Part shown: in pieces, positions 18,428 through 27,483 of the stretch | Numbering within the stretch: position 1 is the stretch's first letter | Layout: every line of letters begins with the position of its first letter | Origin: Methanobrevibacter sp. | Lineage (GTDB): Archaea > Methanobacteriota > Methanobacteria > Methanobacteriales > Methanobacteriaceae | Assembly: GCA_017407115.1 (NCBI GenBank) | Contig: JAFQXD010000070.1 | Location: forward strand, 1 to 64,000 | Direction: 5' to 3' | DNA length: 64,000 bases | The notes under the pieces: generated by a model | Database searches by the model: none | What the model saw: the letters and a program-made list of their open reading frames with translations, nothing else | Told to the model about the DNA's origin: nothing | Made by a program: the position numbers and the translations under genes

Positions 18428-18570
18428 TTATTAACTCCTTTAAAGATATCATATTTAATAATTATCAATAATATATTATATCTAATTTAATTTATTAAAT
18501 ACTTAATTATAAATAATAAATATTAAAATAATATAATTCAATAAAGCATATCCATTTTAAAGATGATTCT
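18428..18570. promoter_or_regulatory. divergent promoter region between pseB and the flippase gene
   Basis: A 143-base, almost pure A+T spacer separates the divergent pseB (minus) and flippase (plus) genes. TATA-like strings include TAATATATTATAT around 18467-18479 and TTATAAATAATAAATATT around 18508-18525. They could serve one or both directions; exact sites cannot be fixed because of low complexity. No protein-coding content or clear inverted repeat. Confidence 0.4.
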
Positions 18571-20001
18571 ATGAGTAAAATACAAACAATATTCAAAAAT
18601 ATGAGTTGGTTACTTATTTCACAAATAATAGCCAGTGTTTGTGGATTTGTTTGGACAATATTAATGGCCAGATATCTTGGTGTAAATAACTATGGTATTT
18701 TAGGTTTTGCAGTATCTATAAGTGGAATTTTAGCAATTATCGATGATTTAGGAATAAGTGCTCATATTGTTCGGCATGTTGCAACGGACAATGACTCCGC
18801 TCCAAAATATTTGGGAAATGTGATACCATTAAAAATTATACTTGCAATTATTAACCTGATAGTAACACCAATTATATTAGTTTTACTTAAAATAGATGTA
18901 TATACAATATTCATCACAATACTGTTTACTATTGAAATAATTTTCAAATCATATGTTAATTCTCTTTTTGGAGTATTTCAAGCATTTGAAAAAGGAAAAT
19001 ATCAAGGAATTGGCAATACATTAATGAATATAACAACCTTAGTTTTCATATTAATTTCAATTTATGCTGATTTAGGACTTTTAGGAGTGAGTATTTCATA
19101 TATCCTAGCAAATTTAATCACATTTATTTATGTATACTATAGCTTAAACAAACATATTGTAAAACCTAAATATGAATTAGATTGGGAGTTTTGCAAAAAA
19201 ATTACATTATTATCTCTTCCTTTTGCAATAACTGGAATATTATATACAATTTATTACTCAATTGATATAGTAATGCTTACTAAAATTGTTGGTGATTATG
19301 CAACCGGAATTTATAATGCAACATACAAACTAATCGCAGTTTTAAATCTTTTTTACTCTGTTTATACTGCAGTAATCTTTCCTGTAATGAGCAAATTCTT
19401 TAAAGATGACAAAAAACTATTAGTTATAAGTTATGAAAAATCAATCAAATATTTAATGCTTGTTATGATTCCACTAGCTACTGGAACAGTATTTTACTCA
19501 CTAGACATTATACAATTAATATACGGTCATCAATATGATGCTGCAGCATCCGTTTTATCCATATTAATCTGGACTGTGTGTTTATTATTCATCAGCGGTG
19601 CAAGTAACAACTTATTAAATGCATCACATAAGGAAGTGACAGTTACAAAAATTTATGCAATAGCCGCAGTATTTAATGTTATCTTAAATTTCTTTATGAT
19701 TCCTTACTTTTCATACAATGGAGCAGCCATTACAACAGTGCTCAGTGATGTGTTAATTGTAGGCCTACAAACCTATGTAATTCACAAAATTGGCCATAAA
19801 GCAAACAAGAAACTATACTACGATTTAATAAAAATTGCTATTGGATCTGCAGTTTTAGGAATTGCCCTATACTTCCTAAACTTAAACATGTGGGTGGCAG
19901 TCCCTATTGGAATACTAATATATCTTACAGTCATGTATTTAATTAAATTCTTTGATGATGACGATAAATATGTAATAAAAGAAATTTTAGGAAAGAATTA
20001 A
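18571..20001 (+). CDS. Wzx-type polysaccharide flippase
   Basis: A 476-residue membrane protein with about 14 hydrophobic segments spread over its length, matching the MOP/Wzx polysaccharide exporter family. N-terminal W-L-L-I-S-Q-I-I-A-S and A-R-Y-L-G-V-N-N-Y-G-I-L-G at about 33-45 are typical of the first two spans. It would flip lipid-linked glycan repeat units across the membrane. Its A+T richness matches the pse genes on the other side of the divergent promoter, and it probably serves the product of that island. It ends directly against the next ATG. Confidence 0.88.
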   Translation: MSKIQTIFKNMSWLLISQIIASVCGFVWTILMARYLGVNNYGILGFAVSISGILAIIDDLGISAHIVRHVATDNDSAPKYLGNVIPLKIILAIINLIVTPIILVLLKIDVYTIFITILFTIEIIFKSYVNSLFGVFQAFEKGKYQGIGNTLMNITTLVFILISIYADLGLLGVSISYILANLITFIYVYYSLNKHIVKPKYELDWEFCKKITLLSLPFAITGILYTIYYSIDIVMLTKIVGDYATGIYNATYKLIAVLNLFYSVYTAVIFPVMSKFFKDDKKLLVISYEKSIKYLMLVMIPLATGTVFYSLDIIQLIYGHQYDAAASVLSILIWTVCLLFISGASNNLLNASHKEVTVTKIYAIAAVFNVILNFFMIPYFSYNGAAITTVLSDVLIVGLQTYVIHKIGHKANKKLYYDLIKIAIGSAVLGIALYFLNLNMWVAVPIGILIYLTVMYLIKFFDDDDKYVIKEILGKN

Positions 20002-21003
20002 ATGAAGACCAAAAAAGAAAGGATATTCTACTACGACCTTTTAAGAGCATTCGCAATCATTGCGGTTATAATTTGTCATGTCGACTTCTATTTCGGACCC
20101 CTAAACACTCCCCTTGAAGTCATAGCACAACTTACCTTCCACGATATTGGAAGAATTGGTGTTCCAATCTTTCTTATGATTAGCGGGGCTTTGCTTTTAA
20201 ACCGTGACTATCCCAACCTGGGTGACTTTTTAAAAAGAAGGTTCACCAGAATCATATATCCGTTTATATTCTGGATGATTTTAATCACACTGACAAATGT
20301 CTATTTCCATAAAAGCTATCAGTACATGTGGAACGTATTTATCGGAAATCCATCCATAATGTGGTATTTCTGGACTTTGATTGGAATCTATCTGGCCATA
20401 CCTATCATCAACATATTCATCAAGGAGTATGGCGAAAAGGGATGCGAGTATTTTCTGGCAATCTGGTGCATTTTCATTGTCCTGAACACATTCAACCTAT
20501 ATCCGCTATTTCCATTCTTTAAGCTTGATTATTTTGCGGGCTTTATCGGCTATCCTGTTTTAGGATATTATCTTTCCACCAAAAAGTTCAGCTTAAGCGA
20601 TGGCAAAATGACTCTTTTAGGCCTTGGCGTTCTTTTGATTTCACTGGCCGTTTTTGTTGCATATACATACTCCAACAGCTTCGGTTCCGTTGAGCTAATG
20701 TATCAAAACATTCTGGTTGTGGCCATGGGAGTAGGAGTGTATATTTTCATTGAATATTTGGATAAGCAAAACAGGTTCGACTCCGTTAAAGAAAACGTTA
20801 TAGGCAGACTCATAAGTTCAATAAGCCTTTACAGTTACGGAATATATTTTTCACATGTCATCGTAATCATGTTCATGTCAAAGATTAATCCTCATTCAAA
20901 TTTACTGTTCCCTGCAATGTTTGTTTTAACAATATTCCTATCATGGCTCTTGCCGTACATCTTCTCTAAAATCCCATACATAAAGATATTTAGCGGAGCC
21001 TGA
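20002..21003 (+). CDS. membrane acyltransferase (acyltransferase 3 family)
   Basis: A 333-residue protein with about ten membrane spans of the OatA/WecH type. D-L-L-R-A-F-A-I-I-A-V-I-I-C-H at 12-26 contains the diagnostic R-x10-H arrangement, and R-I-G-V-P-I-F-L-M-I-S-G-A-L-L follows at about 51-65. It likely O-acetylates a surface glycan. The start codon follows the flippase stop immediately, so the two are co-transcribed, yet the base composition jumps here (row 20401-20460 has 25 G/C of 60, row 19021-19080 has 13), so this gene may be native and the flippase acquired. Confidence 0.85.
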   Translation: MKTKKERIFYYDLLRAFAIIAVIICHVDFYFGPLNTPLEVIAQLTFHDIGRIGVPIFLMISGALLLNRDYPNLGDFLKRRFTRIIYPFIFWMILITLTNVYFHKSYQYMWNVFIGNPSIMWYFWTLIGIYLAIPIINIFIKEYGEKGCEYFLAIWCIFIVLNTFNLYPLFPFFKLDYFAGFIGYPVLGYYLSTKKFSLSDGKMTLLGLGVLLISLAVFVAYTYSNSFGSVELMYQNILVVAMGVGVYIFIEYLDKQNRFDSVKENVIGRLISSISLYSYGIYFSHVIVIMFMSKINPHSNLLFPAMFVLTIFLSWLLPYIFSKIPYIKIFSGA

Positions 21004-21042
21004 TTTGGATAATTAAGGTACCATGTATTCACTTTTCTAACC

Positions 21043-21917
21043 TTAATTTTTATAGGAACTTCCAACAATACTCATGGCTCCATAAACCGCAGCTTTCTCT
21101 TTTAAATCAGATATGCGAATTTCAGTATTTTTAAATGCAACTTCGCTAAATCCTTCTTTAATTGTATCCAAAAGCAAGTCTCCTGCATTTGAAACTCCAC
21201 CTGAAATTATTATGACTTCCGGATCAAATGCGCTGCAGATTACCGCAAGCAGCTTTCCAAATTTCAAATAGGCCTCCCTGACTATTTTTAATGCCACTTC
21301 ATCTCCTATTTTTGCCTGATTGAAAATATCTTCTGCAGTGAGAGTTTCAAAACATCTCATGGAAGAGCAATCATCATTTGATTTCAAATAGTTTTCTGCA
21401 GTTTTTACAAGTCCGCCTGCTGATGCGTTTTCTTCTGGAGTTTTTGAATCAAGATAGATATGGCCGATTTCGCCTGCCATGCCATTATATCCTTCAACAA
21501 TCTGACCGTTTATTATAAGGCCCGCACCTATACCAGTTCCGATTGTTACCAGAAATAGATTATCATAATTTACGGATTCACCGATTGCCTGCAAGTTCAC
21601 ATCATTTAAAACTATCACGTTTATGTTGAGCCGGGACTCCAAAACACTTGCCAAATCACAATCTGACAAATTCAAATTAATGGCTTTGCGGACAATGCCG
21701 TCCTTTACAATGCCTGCTATGCCGACTACAATGGCTTTAAAATCAGTGCTTTCGAGCTTCAGCTCTGCCATTTCGTTTCTGATTTCATTTTCAAGCATTT
21801 CAACCATATTGATTTTAGGAGTTGGAACCGTCCATTCATGCAGTATTTCTTTTGAAATAAAAACTGAAAAGTTTGTTGTCGTACCTCCCAAATCAACGCA
21901 AAAGCATAATTTTCCAT
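21043..21917 (-). pseudogene. ROK-family sugar kinase with N-terminal frameshift
   Basis: A ROK kinase of about 290 residues: D-L-G-G-T-T-T near the start (ATP site), G-T-G-I-G-A-G (111-117 region) and G-E-I-G-H (sugar-binding) are present; the cysteine-rich zinc motif of ROK regulators is not, so it is a kinase, not a repressor. The usual N-terminus is split: an ATG at 21915-21917 reads M-E-N-Y-A-F-A, and one extra base near 21898 would continue as V-D-L-G-G-T. Without it only a weak TTG at 21889-21891 starts the frame, losing the Val-Asp of the phosphate-binding loop. Either a one-base deletion inactivated the gene or the sequence has an error. Confidence 0.7.
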
Positions 21918-22029
21918 ATTTAATAATTTAAAAAAAATATGTTATAAACATGTTTAAATTATCTGGAAAAAAACAAAATGAAATATTAACTACACTATTC
22001 TAATTATTTGAACAATTCTTTTAGAAAAT

Positions 22030-22038
22030 ATTATAAAT
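22030..22038 (+). promoter_or_regulatory. TATA box of the surface protein gene
   Basis: The string TTATAAATA lies about 30 bases before the ATG at 22068. This is the spacing expected for an archaeal TATA element with a short leader. It falls inside the 5' part of the longer open frame that begins at 22008, which argues that the longer frame is not the real coding start. Confidence 0.5.
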
Positions 22039-22067
22039 ACTTATATAACTTAAGAGTTACTATTCAT

Positions 22068-23591
22068 ATGAACAGAAAATATTTGATTGCGGCAATTGCA
22101 ATCGTGATTATAATAGGCGCAGGTGCATTTGCACTGTCGAACACAAGCAACACTTCCTCCGGAAGCGCATCCGTTAATGTTGATGCAAGTGCACTTGAAG
22201 ATATGGGAAATATTGTAGTAAATGCCAGTGAAGACTCAAAGCAAAAAGGACTAATTTCATCTAGTTCAAGTGACTTGAACTCAATTTTAGTAACAAATAA
22301 CGGTAAATTAACTTTAAGCGATTCTTTAATCAATAAAACTGGAGACACAGCTACTTCCGGTGACGATGCCGACTTTTATGGCGTGAACTCTGCAGTTTTA
22401 GTTAACACAAATGGAACATTGGAGATTTCAAACTGTGAAATAATTACTGATTCCAAAGGATCCAATGGTATTTTTGTAACAAATGCTGAAGCTTCAAGCA
22501 GCGGAGATTCATCCCAAGGAGGCCAACCTTCTGAGGTTCCGGGTGGAGACTCACAAGGAGGAGATGGAGGCCAACCTCCTGAAATGCCATCCGGTGAAGG
22601 CAGTGGAGATGGAGGACAGGCGCCTGAAGCAGGAGGTTCCGGTGGAGGAGACCCATCTGGAGCAAGTGACGCTTCCGGAACAACCGTGGCAAACATCAAA
22701 AATGTTAAGATTACAACCCACTCCGACAAGTCAAGAGGCCTTGATGCGACATACAACGGAATAATCAATGCTGAAAATGTAGTCATCAACACTGACGGTC
22801 AAAGCTGTGCTGCTCTTGCAACAGACCGTGGAGATGGCCAGGTCCATGTTACAAACTCAGAAATCAACACAGGAGTAAGCAAAACCTCAGGCAGAGGCTC
22901 ACCTCTGATTTATTCAACCGGAAACATTACTGCTGAAAACACAAAAGGTACAGCTTACGTTTCACAGATTGCCTGTATTGAAGGTAAAAACTCAATTGAA
23001 CTTGTAAACTGTGACTTAACAGGTTACGCAGAGGGTAACAGACAAGACGGTTCAACATATGTCGATTTGGGCGGAGTGTTCATCTATCAGTCCATGAGTG
23101 GAGATGCGGATGTTGGAACATCTCTATTTACAGCCAAAAACTCAAAACTGACAATACCTTCCGATTCACCAGTCTATAGTGAAGCTCCGATGTTTCATGT
23201 AACCAACACTGCTTGTATTATTAATCTGGAAAATACTGAGTTAAGCTTTGGAAGCGGAGTGTTCATAGAGGTTTCATCACAAAACCAATGGGGAACTACA
23301 GGTTCCAATGGAGGGGCAGCCGAATTGAACACCAACAATGAAAAAATAGAAGGTAACGTTATTGTTGATGAAATAAGCTCTCTTGTATGGAACATGACAA
23401 ATACAGAATTCAATGGAGCCATCAATTCAACCGGAAACACTACCGTCAATGTCGACAGCGGTTCAACCTGGACTTTGACCGGTGACAGTTCAGTATCCAA
23501 TCTGACCGTATCAGGTACCATCAATTACGGAAACTATAAATTAACGGTCAATGGCAAAACATACGACAGTTCAAATCCTTTTAAAGGATAG
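22068..23591 (+). CDS. large secreted Gly/Pro-rich adhesin-like surface protein
   Basis: A 507-residue exported protein, counting from the ATG at 22068. Residues 4-24 form a hydrophobic signal sequence or anchor (Y-L-I-A-A-I-A-I-V-I-I-I-G), followed by a Ser/Asn-rich stretch. Around residues 140-210 is a low-complexity linker made of G-G-Q-P-P-E-M-P and related Gly/Pro/Glu/Ser repeats. The flanks are built of short strands with repeating V-x-I-x-N-S-x-I and N-T-x-G units, as in right-handed beta-helix proteins such as the Cthe_2159 carbohydrate-binding group. Many N-x-S/T sites suit N-glycosylation. Methanobrevibacter species have large adhesin-like protein families; this is a plausible member. 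No sortase or anchor motif at the C-terminus. Confidence 0.75.
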   Translation: MNRKYLIAAIAIVIIIGAGAFALSNTSNTSSGSASVNVDASALEDMGNIVVNASEDSKQKGLISSSSSDLNSILVTNNGKLTLSDSLINKTGDTATSGDDADFYGVNSAVLVNTNGTLEISNCEIITDSKGSNGIFVTNAEASSSGDSSQGGQPSEVPGGDSQGGDGGQPPEMPSGEGSGDGGQAPEAGGSGGGDPSGASDASGTTVANIKNVKITTHSDKSRGLDATYNGIINAENVVINTDGQSCAALATDRGDGQVHVTNSEINTGVSKTSGRGSPLIYSTGNITAENTKGTAYVSQIACIEGKNSIELVNCDLTGYAEGNRQDGSTYVDLGGVFIYQSMSGDADVGTSLFTAKNSKLTIPSDSPVYSEAPMFHVTNTACIINLENTELSFGSGVFIEVSSQNQWGTTGSNGGAAELNTNNEKIEGNVIVDEISSLVWNMTNTEFNGAINSTGNTTVNVDSGSTWTLTGDSSVSNLTVSGTINYGNYKLTVNGKTYDSSNPFKG

Positions 23592-23622
23592 GAAAGATTT
23601 AATTCTTTCCTAATTTTAATTT

Positions 23623-24138
23623 TTAGCAGTGAAAACCTGCATTATATACTTCTTTTAACAAATCTGGTTGGGATTTTGCATCACCGATGACGGTAAATAC
23701 TGCCTTTTCAGTCGGGTTTTTGGAAAAGCCAATGAAATCCCTGATTCCTGTCAATGCATTTCCATTTGATGCACCTGCAGATGTTATGATATAATATTCC
23801 TTGTCTTCAAGCTGGTTGAAAATAGGATAACATCTGTCAAAGAATCTTTTTAGGGTTCCGCACATGGAATAATAGTAAATTGGAGTTGCATATACGATTA
23901 CGTCAGCCTCCATCATCTTGTCAAGGACTTCCGCAAGGCCATCTTCCTGGAAACATTTCATTTCGGGAGTTTTGCATTTGTAGCATGCCTTGCAGGAGTG
24001 AAATCTGATTTCCTCAAGATTGTATTTTACCGCAGCATTGTCCGCATCCAATGCCCCATTTACAAATTCGTCACACAATGTGTCTGAATTTCCACCGATT
24101 CTTGGTGATGAACTTATAACTACTACTTTTTTACTCAT
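23623..24138 (-). CDS. flavodoxin-fold NAD(P)H-dependent FMN reductase, iron-sulfur flavoprotein-like
   Basis: A 171-residue flavodoxin-like reductase. S-S-S-P-R-I-G-G-N-S-D-T-L at about 9-21 is the FMN phosphate loop. The sequence C-K-A-C-Y-K-C-K-T-P at about 49-58 holds closely spaced cysteines, resembling the cluster ligands of archaeal iron-sulfur flavoproteins (Isf); A-T-P-I-Y-Y-Y-S-M-C is the flavin ring site. It probably carries electrons to reduce a quinone-like or oxidised compound, perhaps oxygen stress. It overlaps the start of the next gene on the same strand by 8 bases. Substrate unknown. Confidence 0.8.
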   Translation of the reverse strand: MSKKVVVISSSPRIGGNSDTLCDEFVNGALDADNAAVKYNLEEIRFHSCKACYKCKTPEMKCFQEDGLAEVLDKMMEADVIVYATPIYYYSMCGTLKRFFDRCYPIFNQLEDKEYYIITSAGASNGNALTGIRDFIGFSKNPTEKAVFTVIGDAKSQPDLLKEVYNAGFHC

Positions 24139-24595
24139 TTTCTATCCACTCTTTTGCTTTTGAAGTATTACCCATAAATCTCATTCCTTTTGCGAAATCA
24201 AGTTCAGGGTAGGTATTTTGAAGGTCATCTACACACTTGTCGATTCCAGATCCTCCGGAAGTGCAGAATGCTTTGATTGTTTTTCCGGATAAATCGACAC
24301 TTTCTATGAATGTGTTGATGATTGATGGTGCTGTATACCACCATACCGGAAAGCCGATAGCTAGAATATCATAAGATGAAACATCACATGTCTCTTTAAT
24401 TGGAGGTCTGAATTCCTTATCGTTCATTTCAATTGTAGACCTTGAATTTTTATCTGTCCAATCCAAATCTGCAGGAGTATAGATTTCTACAGGTTGAATT
24501 TCAAAGATATCATAGCCATTTTCACTTGCTATCTTTTCTGCTACACTTTTTGTTACTCCGCTTGCTGAGAAATATGCTACTAATACATTACTCAT
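24131..24595 (-). CDS. flavodoxin
   Basis: A 154-residue short-chain flavodoxin. Y-F-S-A-S-G-V-T-K-S-V-A at 8-19 binds FMN phosphate; G-F-P-V-W-W-Y-T-A-P-S-I-I-N-T-F at about 84-99 is the signature of the flavodoxin_4/NADPH-dependent subgroup and F-C-T-S-G-G-S-G at about 112-119 completes the isoalloxazine site. It is the upstream gene of a pair with the flavoprotein above, which suggests that one serves as electron donor to the other. No iron-sulfur motif. Confidence 0.88.
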   Translation of the reverse strand: MSNVLVAYFSASGVTKSVAEKIASENGYDIFEIQPVEIYTPADLDWTDKNSRSTIEMNDKEFRPPIKETCDVSSYDILAIGFPVWWYTAPSIINTFIESVDLSGKTIKAFCTSGGSGIDKCVDDLQNTYPELDFAKGMRFMGNTSKAKEWIENE

Positions 24596-24715
24596 TTTTT
24601 CACCTGATTGTTAATATAATTTTCATAATATATAATTGTTAACACTCGCAACAATTATCATAAATCAAATAAATACTTGAAAATAATATCAATTTGACAT
24701 ATTTTAAAAAAAATA

Positions 24716-25081
24716 TTATACAGTAGAAAAAATAGTCTCCATTGCCGGAATTCCATAATTATTGGCCAGATTTTGTTTAAAACAAACATCTTGTTCCTGT
24801 TCACGAACAAAATAAGTGAATTTAATTTGAATACAGATTAGTTCGTCACTAATAATAATGCCCATATCAATATCCGGAGATATGAGATTATGTTTATCTA
24901 TACCCAATATTTTTGAAGCACTAATCATTTCAACTGCTGCAGGAAAGCCATTTTCATCTAAATCCAATATAATTCCATTTGTCAATTCTATTGATTTTTC
25001 ATATTTAAATGACTCATCAATAGTAATATCCATCAAATCATATTCAAAGTCGTATACATAATCCAATTTAGATTTCATCAA
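24716..25081 (-). CDS. DUF2283-like protein, likely antitoxin-type partner
   Basis: A 121-residue protein with the motifs of the copy at 357-734: Y-D-F-E-Y-D-L-M-D near the start, G-I-I-L-D-L-D-E-N-G-F-P-A-A-V-E-M-I-S-A-S at about 37-57. Its ATG lies within the 3' end of the preceding gene (4-base overlap), so the two are made from one transcript. In bacteria DUF4258 proteins are commonly followed by DUF2283 proteins in toxin-antitoxin-like pairs; the same order is seen here. Antitoxin function is inferred only from that arrangement. Confidence 0.65.
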   Translation of the reverse strand: MMKSKLDYVYDFEYDLMDITIDESFKYEKSIELTNGIILDLDENGFPAAVEMISASKILGIDKHNLISPDIDMGIIISDELICIQIKFTYFVREQEQDVCFKQNLANNYGIPAMETIFSTV

Positions 25082-25389
25082 TGCTCCCTCCTTTTTTTAT
25101 CTTTAGGCATGGCAGTAATAATGACTATCTCATTAGAATTAATTATGTCCACAATAATATATAAATCATCATTTTCTGTGTATTCAAAAATTAATTCAAA
25201 ACGATTACCATAACCTAAAGTCTTTTGAATACCAACTGGGATTTCAGACAGCAATTTTTCATTAACACAATTCAAATCAACATCCCGATAAGTGGATCTC
25301 TTCAAATAATGATTAGTATGTCTTATCCCATATGGATTATTCCTAATTTTATTTAAAACTTCCATTAAATAATTTATAGCATAATCCAT
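25078..25389 (-). CDS. DUF4258-like protein, likely toxin-type partner
   Basis: A 103-residue basic protein. T-N-H-Y-L-K-R-S-T-Y-R-D-V-D near residues 24-37 fits the H-x4-R core of the DUF4258/RelE-like small fold, followed by a beta-rich region ending F-E-L-I-F-E-Y-T-E-N-D-D-L-Y-I-I-V-D-I. I set the start at the ATG at 25389: the GTG at 25396-25398 is part of the AAGGTGAT ribosome binding site, so an upstream start is unlikely. It precedes and overlaps the DUF2283-like gene by 4 bases. Toxin activity (ribonuclease-like) is suggested by family context, not shown. Confidence 0.6.
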   Translation of the reverse strand: MDYAINYLMEVLNKIRNNPYGIRHTNHYLKRSTYRDVDLNCVNEKLLSEIPVGIQKTLGYGNRFELIFEYTENDDLYIIVDIINSNEIVIITAMPKDKKRREH

Positions 25390-25612
25390 TAAAATCACCT
25401 TAAAGTTAAATTAAGGACATACATATTATATAATTTAAATAATATAAAGTTTTACATCTTATTAATTAAATTTAACTAACCTGAATCAATATTTCATTAT
25501 AAAAACAATTTTACAAAGTAAAATCAATTTTGAAAATAAATCAAATTGACAAATAATATAAACCACTTAAAACAAAATATATAACATTATAAATTAATGA
25601 AGGTAATATAAA

Positions 25613-26383
25613 ATGTCAAAACCCGTCGTTGCAATAACAAGGCCAAAAGATAGGGCTAAAAAGGCTTGTGAGATTGTAGAAAAATTAGGCGGCAGTGCGA
25701 TTCTTGCACCTACACTTGATTTGGAACCGGTCAACAGCGAATCTTTAAAAGAATTAATCAAAAGAAAAGATGAACTTGATTGGATTATTTTTACATCTCC
25801 AACCACAATAATTTCTTTAAATAAGTTCTATCCAGATTTCATAAAAACTTTAAACTGCAAACTGGCAGTCATTGGAAATAAAACCGGCAAACTTGCCGAA
25901 AAAAATGGCCTGACTGTCGATTTGATGCCAGAAGATTTTACAGCTGAAGGCCTCATCGCAGAGTTTAAAAAACGTGAAATCACAGGTAAAACCATTGGAA
26001 TTCCAAGAACCGCTTCTGCAAGACCAATCTTGCCGGAAGAATTAGAAAAACTTGGAAATAAAGTTATTCTAGCTGAAGCATACAAATCATTGTTCCCAAT
26101 GGATAAAGAGGCAGTTAAAGAATTAATCCAAAAAATCAAAAACAAGGAAATTGATGCCATTACATTTACAAGCCCACTTACAGTTGAAAACTTCTTTAAA
26201 ATAGCTGACGATAAAGCTAAACTAGCTGAAATCGTAAACGATAACTTGTTAACAGTTTGCATCGGCCCGATTACTGCAAAAGTCTTGGAAAAATATGATA
26301 TTACCTACATTTACCCAGACACTTACACAGTTCCAGACATGATGGAATTATTATTCAAAACATGGAGAGAAGAACATGAATGA
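25613..26383 (+). CDS. hemD: uroporphyrinogen-III synthase
   Basis: A 256-residue HemD: it cyclises hydroxymethylbilane with inversion of ring D, feeding coenzyme F430 and cobamide synthesis. N-terminal I-T-R-P-K-D-R-A at 8-15 and the later F-T-S-P-T-T-I and F-T-S-P-L-T-V-E-N-F-F motifs are typical of this two-domain fold; C-I-G-P-I-T-A-K-V-L near residue 217 is the most conserved segment. The 3' end overlaps the next gene by 8 bases although the two products are unrelated. An A+T-rich 200-base spacer upstream would hold the promoter. Confidence 0.88.
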   Translation: MSKPVVAITRPKDRAKKACEIVEKLGGSAILAPTLDLEPVNSESLKELIKRKDELDWIIFTSPTTIISLNKFYPDFIKTLNCKLAVIGNKTGKLAEKNGLTVDLMPEDFTAEGLIAEFKKREITGKTIGIPRTASARPILPEELEKLGNKVILAEAYKSLFPMDKEAVKELIQKIKNKEIDAITFTSPLTVENFFKIADDKAKLAEIVNDNLLTVCIGPITAKVLEKYDITYIYPDTYTVPDMMELLFKTWREEHE

Positions 26384-27479
26384 TAAAATAAGCATTATCC
26401 TACCAATTTTTAATGTTGGACCTCACTTGAGGGGAGGAATTGACTCTCTAATAAACCAGACTATCGGTAATGAAAATTTGGAAATTATCATGGTCAACGA
26501 CTGCTCAACAGACGGATCAGATAAGATAATCGACGAGTATGCTGAAAAATATGATTGCTGCGTGGCAATACACCACGAAACCAACAGTGGAGGAGCACAC
26601 ACTCCCCGCAACACAGGCATTGAAGCATCCACCGGAGATTACATAATGTTTTTAGATCCAGATGACAGATACACCCCTGACGCATGTGAAGTGCTCTACA
26701 ATGCAATCAAGGAAAATGACGTTGATTTGGCATTTGCAAGATTTAGAAGAATCTTTGAATATGGAGGATACGTCCAAAAATCATACTCCCCATATGAAGA
26801 TGACCTTGAAAGCGCATATCCAGATGAGACCTTTGAATCTGCAAACTTCCTGGATATCCCGGATGTCATTTGGGACAATGTCGTTGAAAGATTCCTATAT
26901 GGAAAAACATTAGAAGTAACTTATCCAAGGGATAAACCAATAGACGTCATACGTGTCGACAACATCGAGCAGGAACCTGATTTGCTGAAGATGCAGCCGT
27001 CAGTATGGTGTAAAATCTATAAAAGAGAACTGATTATGGACAATGACATGCGCTTTAAAAAGTTCGTTACAGGAGACGACATGGCATTTACCCTGGAAGC
27101 TCTCCTCAATGCCGAAGGAATCGTATATCTGAATAACTTCATAAGTTACGATTACTACATCAGGGATTTGCCAGATGACAAGTCAATTACCAATAACGTT
27201 AACGTAAGGCTTTTGGATGAACTGATGGAAGCTTACATATACTGCAGAAAGAAAACAGAAAGCTTTTCAAGCGTGGTTCAGAACGTGTCCCTGAATCCTC
27301 ATCTGCTTCATTGGATGCATACATGGAAAGGGTCACCGTTTACCAAAAGCGAAAACGAACTTCTTTTAAGTAAAGTGAAAAAGCTCAAAAAGATTCACGA
27401 CAACGATTTGAAATCAAAAATGCTGATGACAACTATGACAACCGCATTAGAAACCAAACTACTCACATCAAAGGAGTAA
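26376..27479 (+). CDS. family 2 glycosyltransferase
   Basis: A 367-residue soluble GT2. I-I-L-P-I-F-N at 6-12 starts the GT-A fold, V-N-D-C-S-T-D-G-S-D at about 40-49 contacts the UDP-sugar, and F-L-D-P-D-D-R-Y at about 91-98 is the metal-binding DxD region. It is followed 4 bases later by UDP-galactopyranose mutase, so it may be a galactofuranosyltransferase or use a sugar from that pathway. No signal peptide; membrane association, if any, is peripheral. Confidence 0.85.
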   Translation: MNDKISIILPIFNVGPHLRGGIDSLINQTIGNENLEIIMVNDCSTDGSDKIIDEYAEKYDCCVAIHHETNSGGAHTPRNTGIEASTGDYIMFLDPDDRYTPDACEVLYNAIKENDVDLAFARFRRIFEYGGYVQKSYSPYEDDLESAYPDETFESANFLDIPDVIWDNVVERFLYGKTLEVTYPRDKPIDVIRVDNIEQEPDLLKMQPSVWCKIYKRELIMDNDMRFKKFVTGDDMAFTLEALLNAEGIVYLNNFISYDYYIRDLPDDKSITNNVNVRLLDELMEAYIYCRKKTESFSSVVQNVSLNPHLLHWMHTWKGSPFTKSENELLLSKVKKLKKIHDNDLKSKMLMTTMTTALETKLLTSKE

Positions 27480-27483
27480 AACC

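Noticed and set aside
22008..22067. Earlier start for the surface protein at 22008
   Set aside because: It would put a TATA box in the coding region and add a non-hydrophobic basic leader before the signal segment.
22376..22792. Long minus-strand frames opposite the Gly/Pro linker
   Set aside because: They are shadows of the repetitive codons of the surface protein; no start context, no promoter and implausible Pro/Ser/Leu-rich product.
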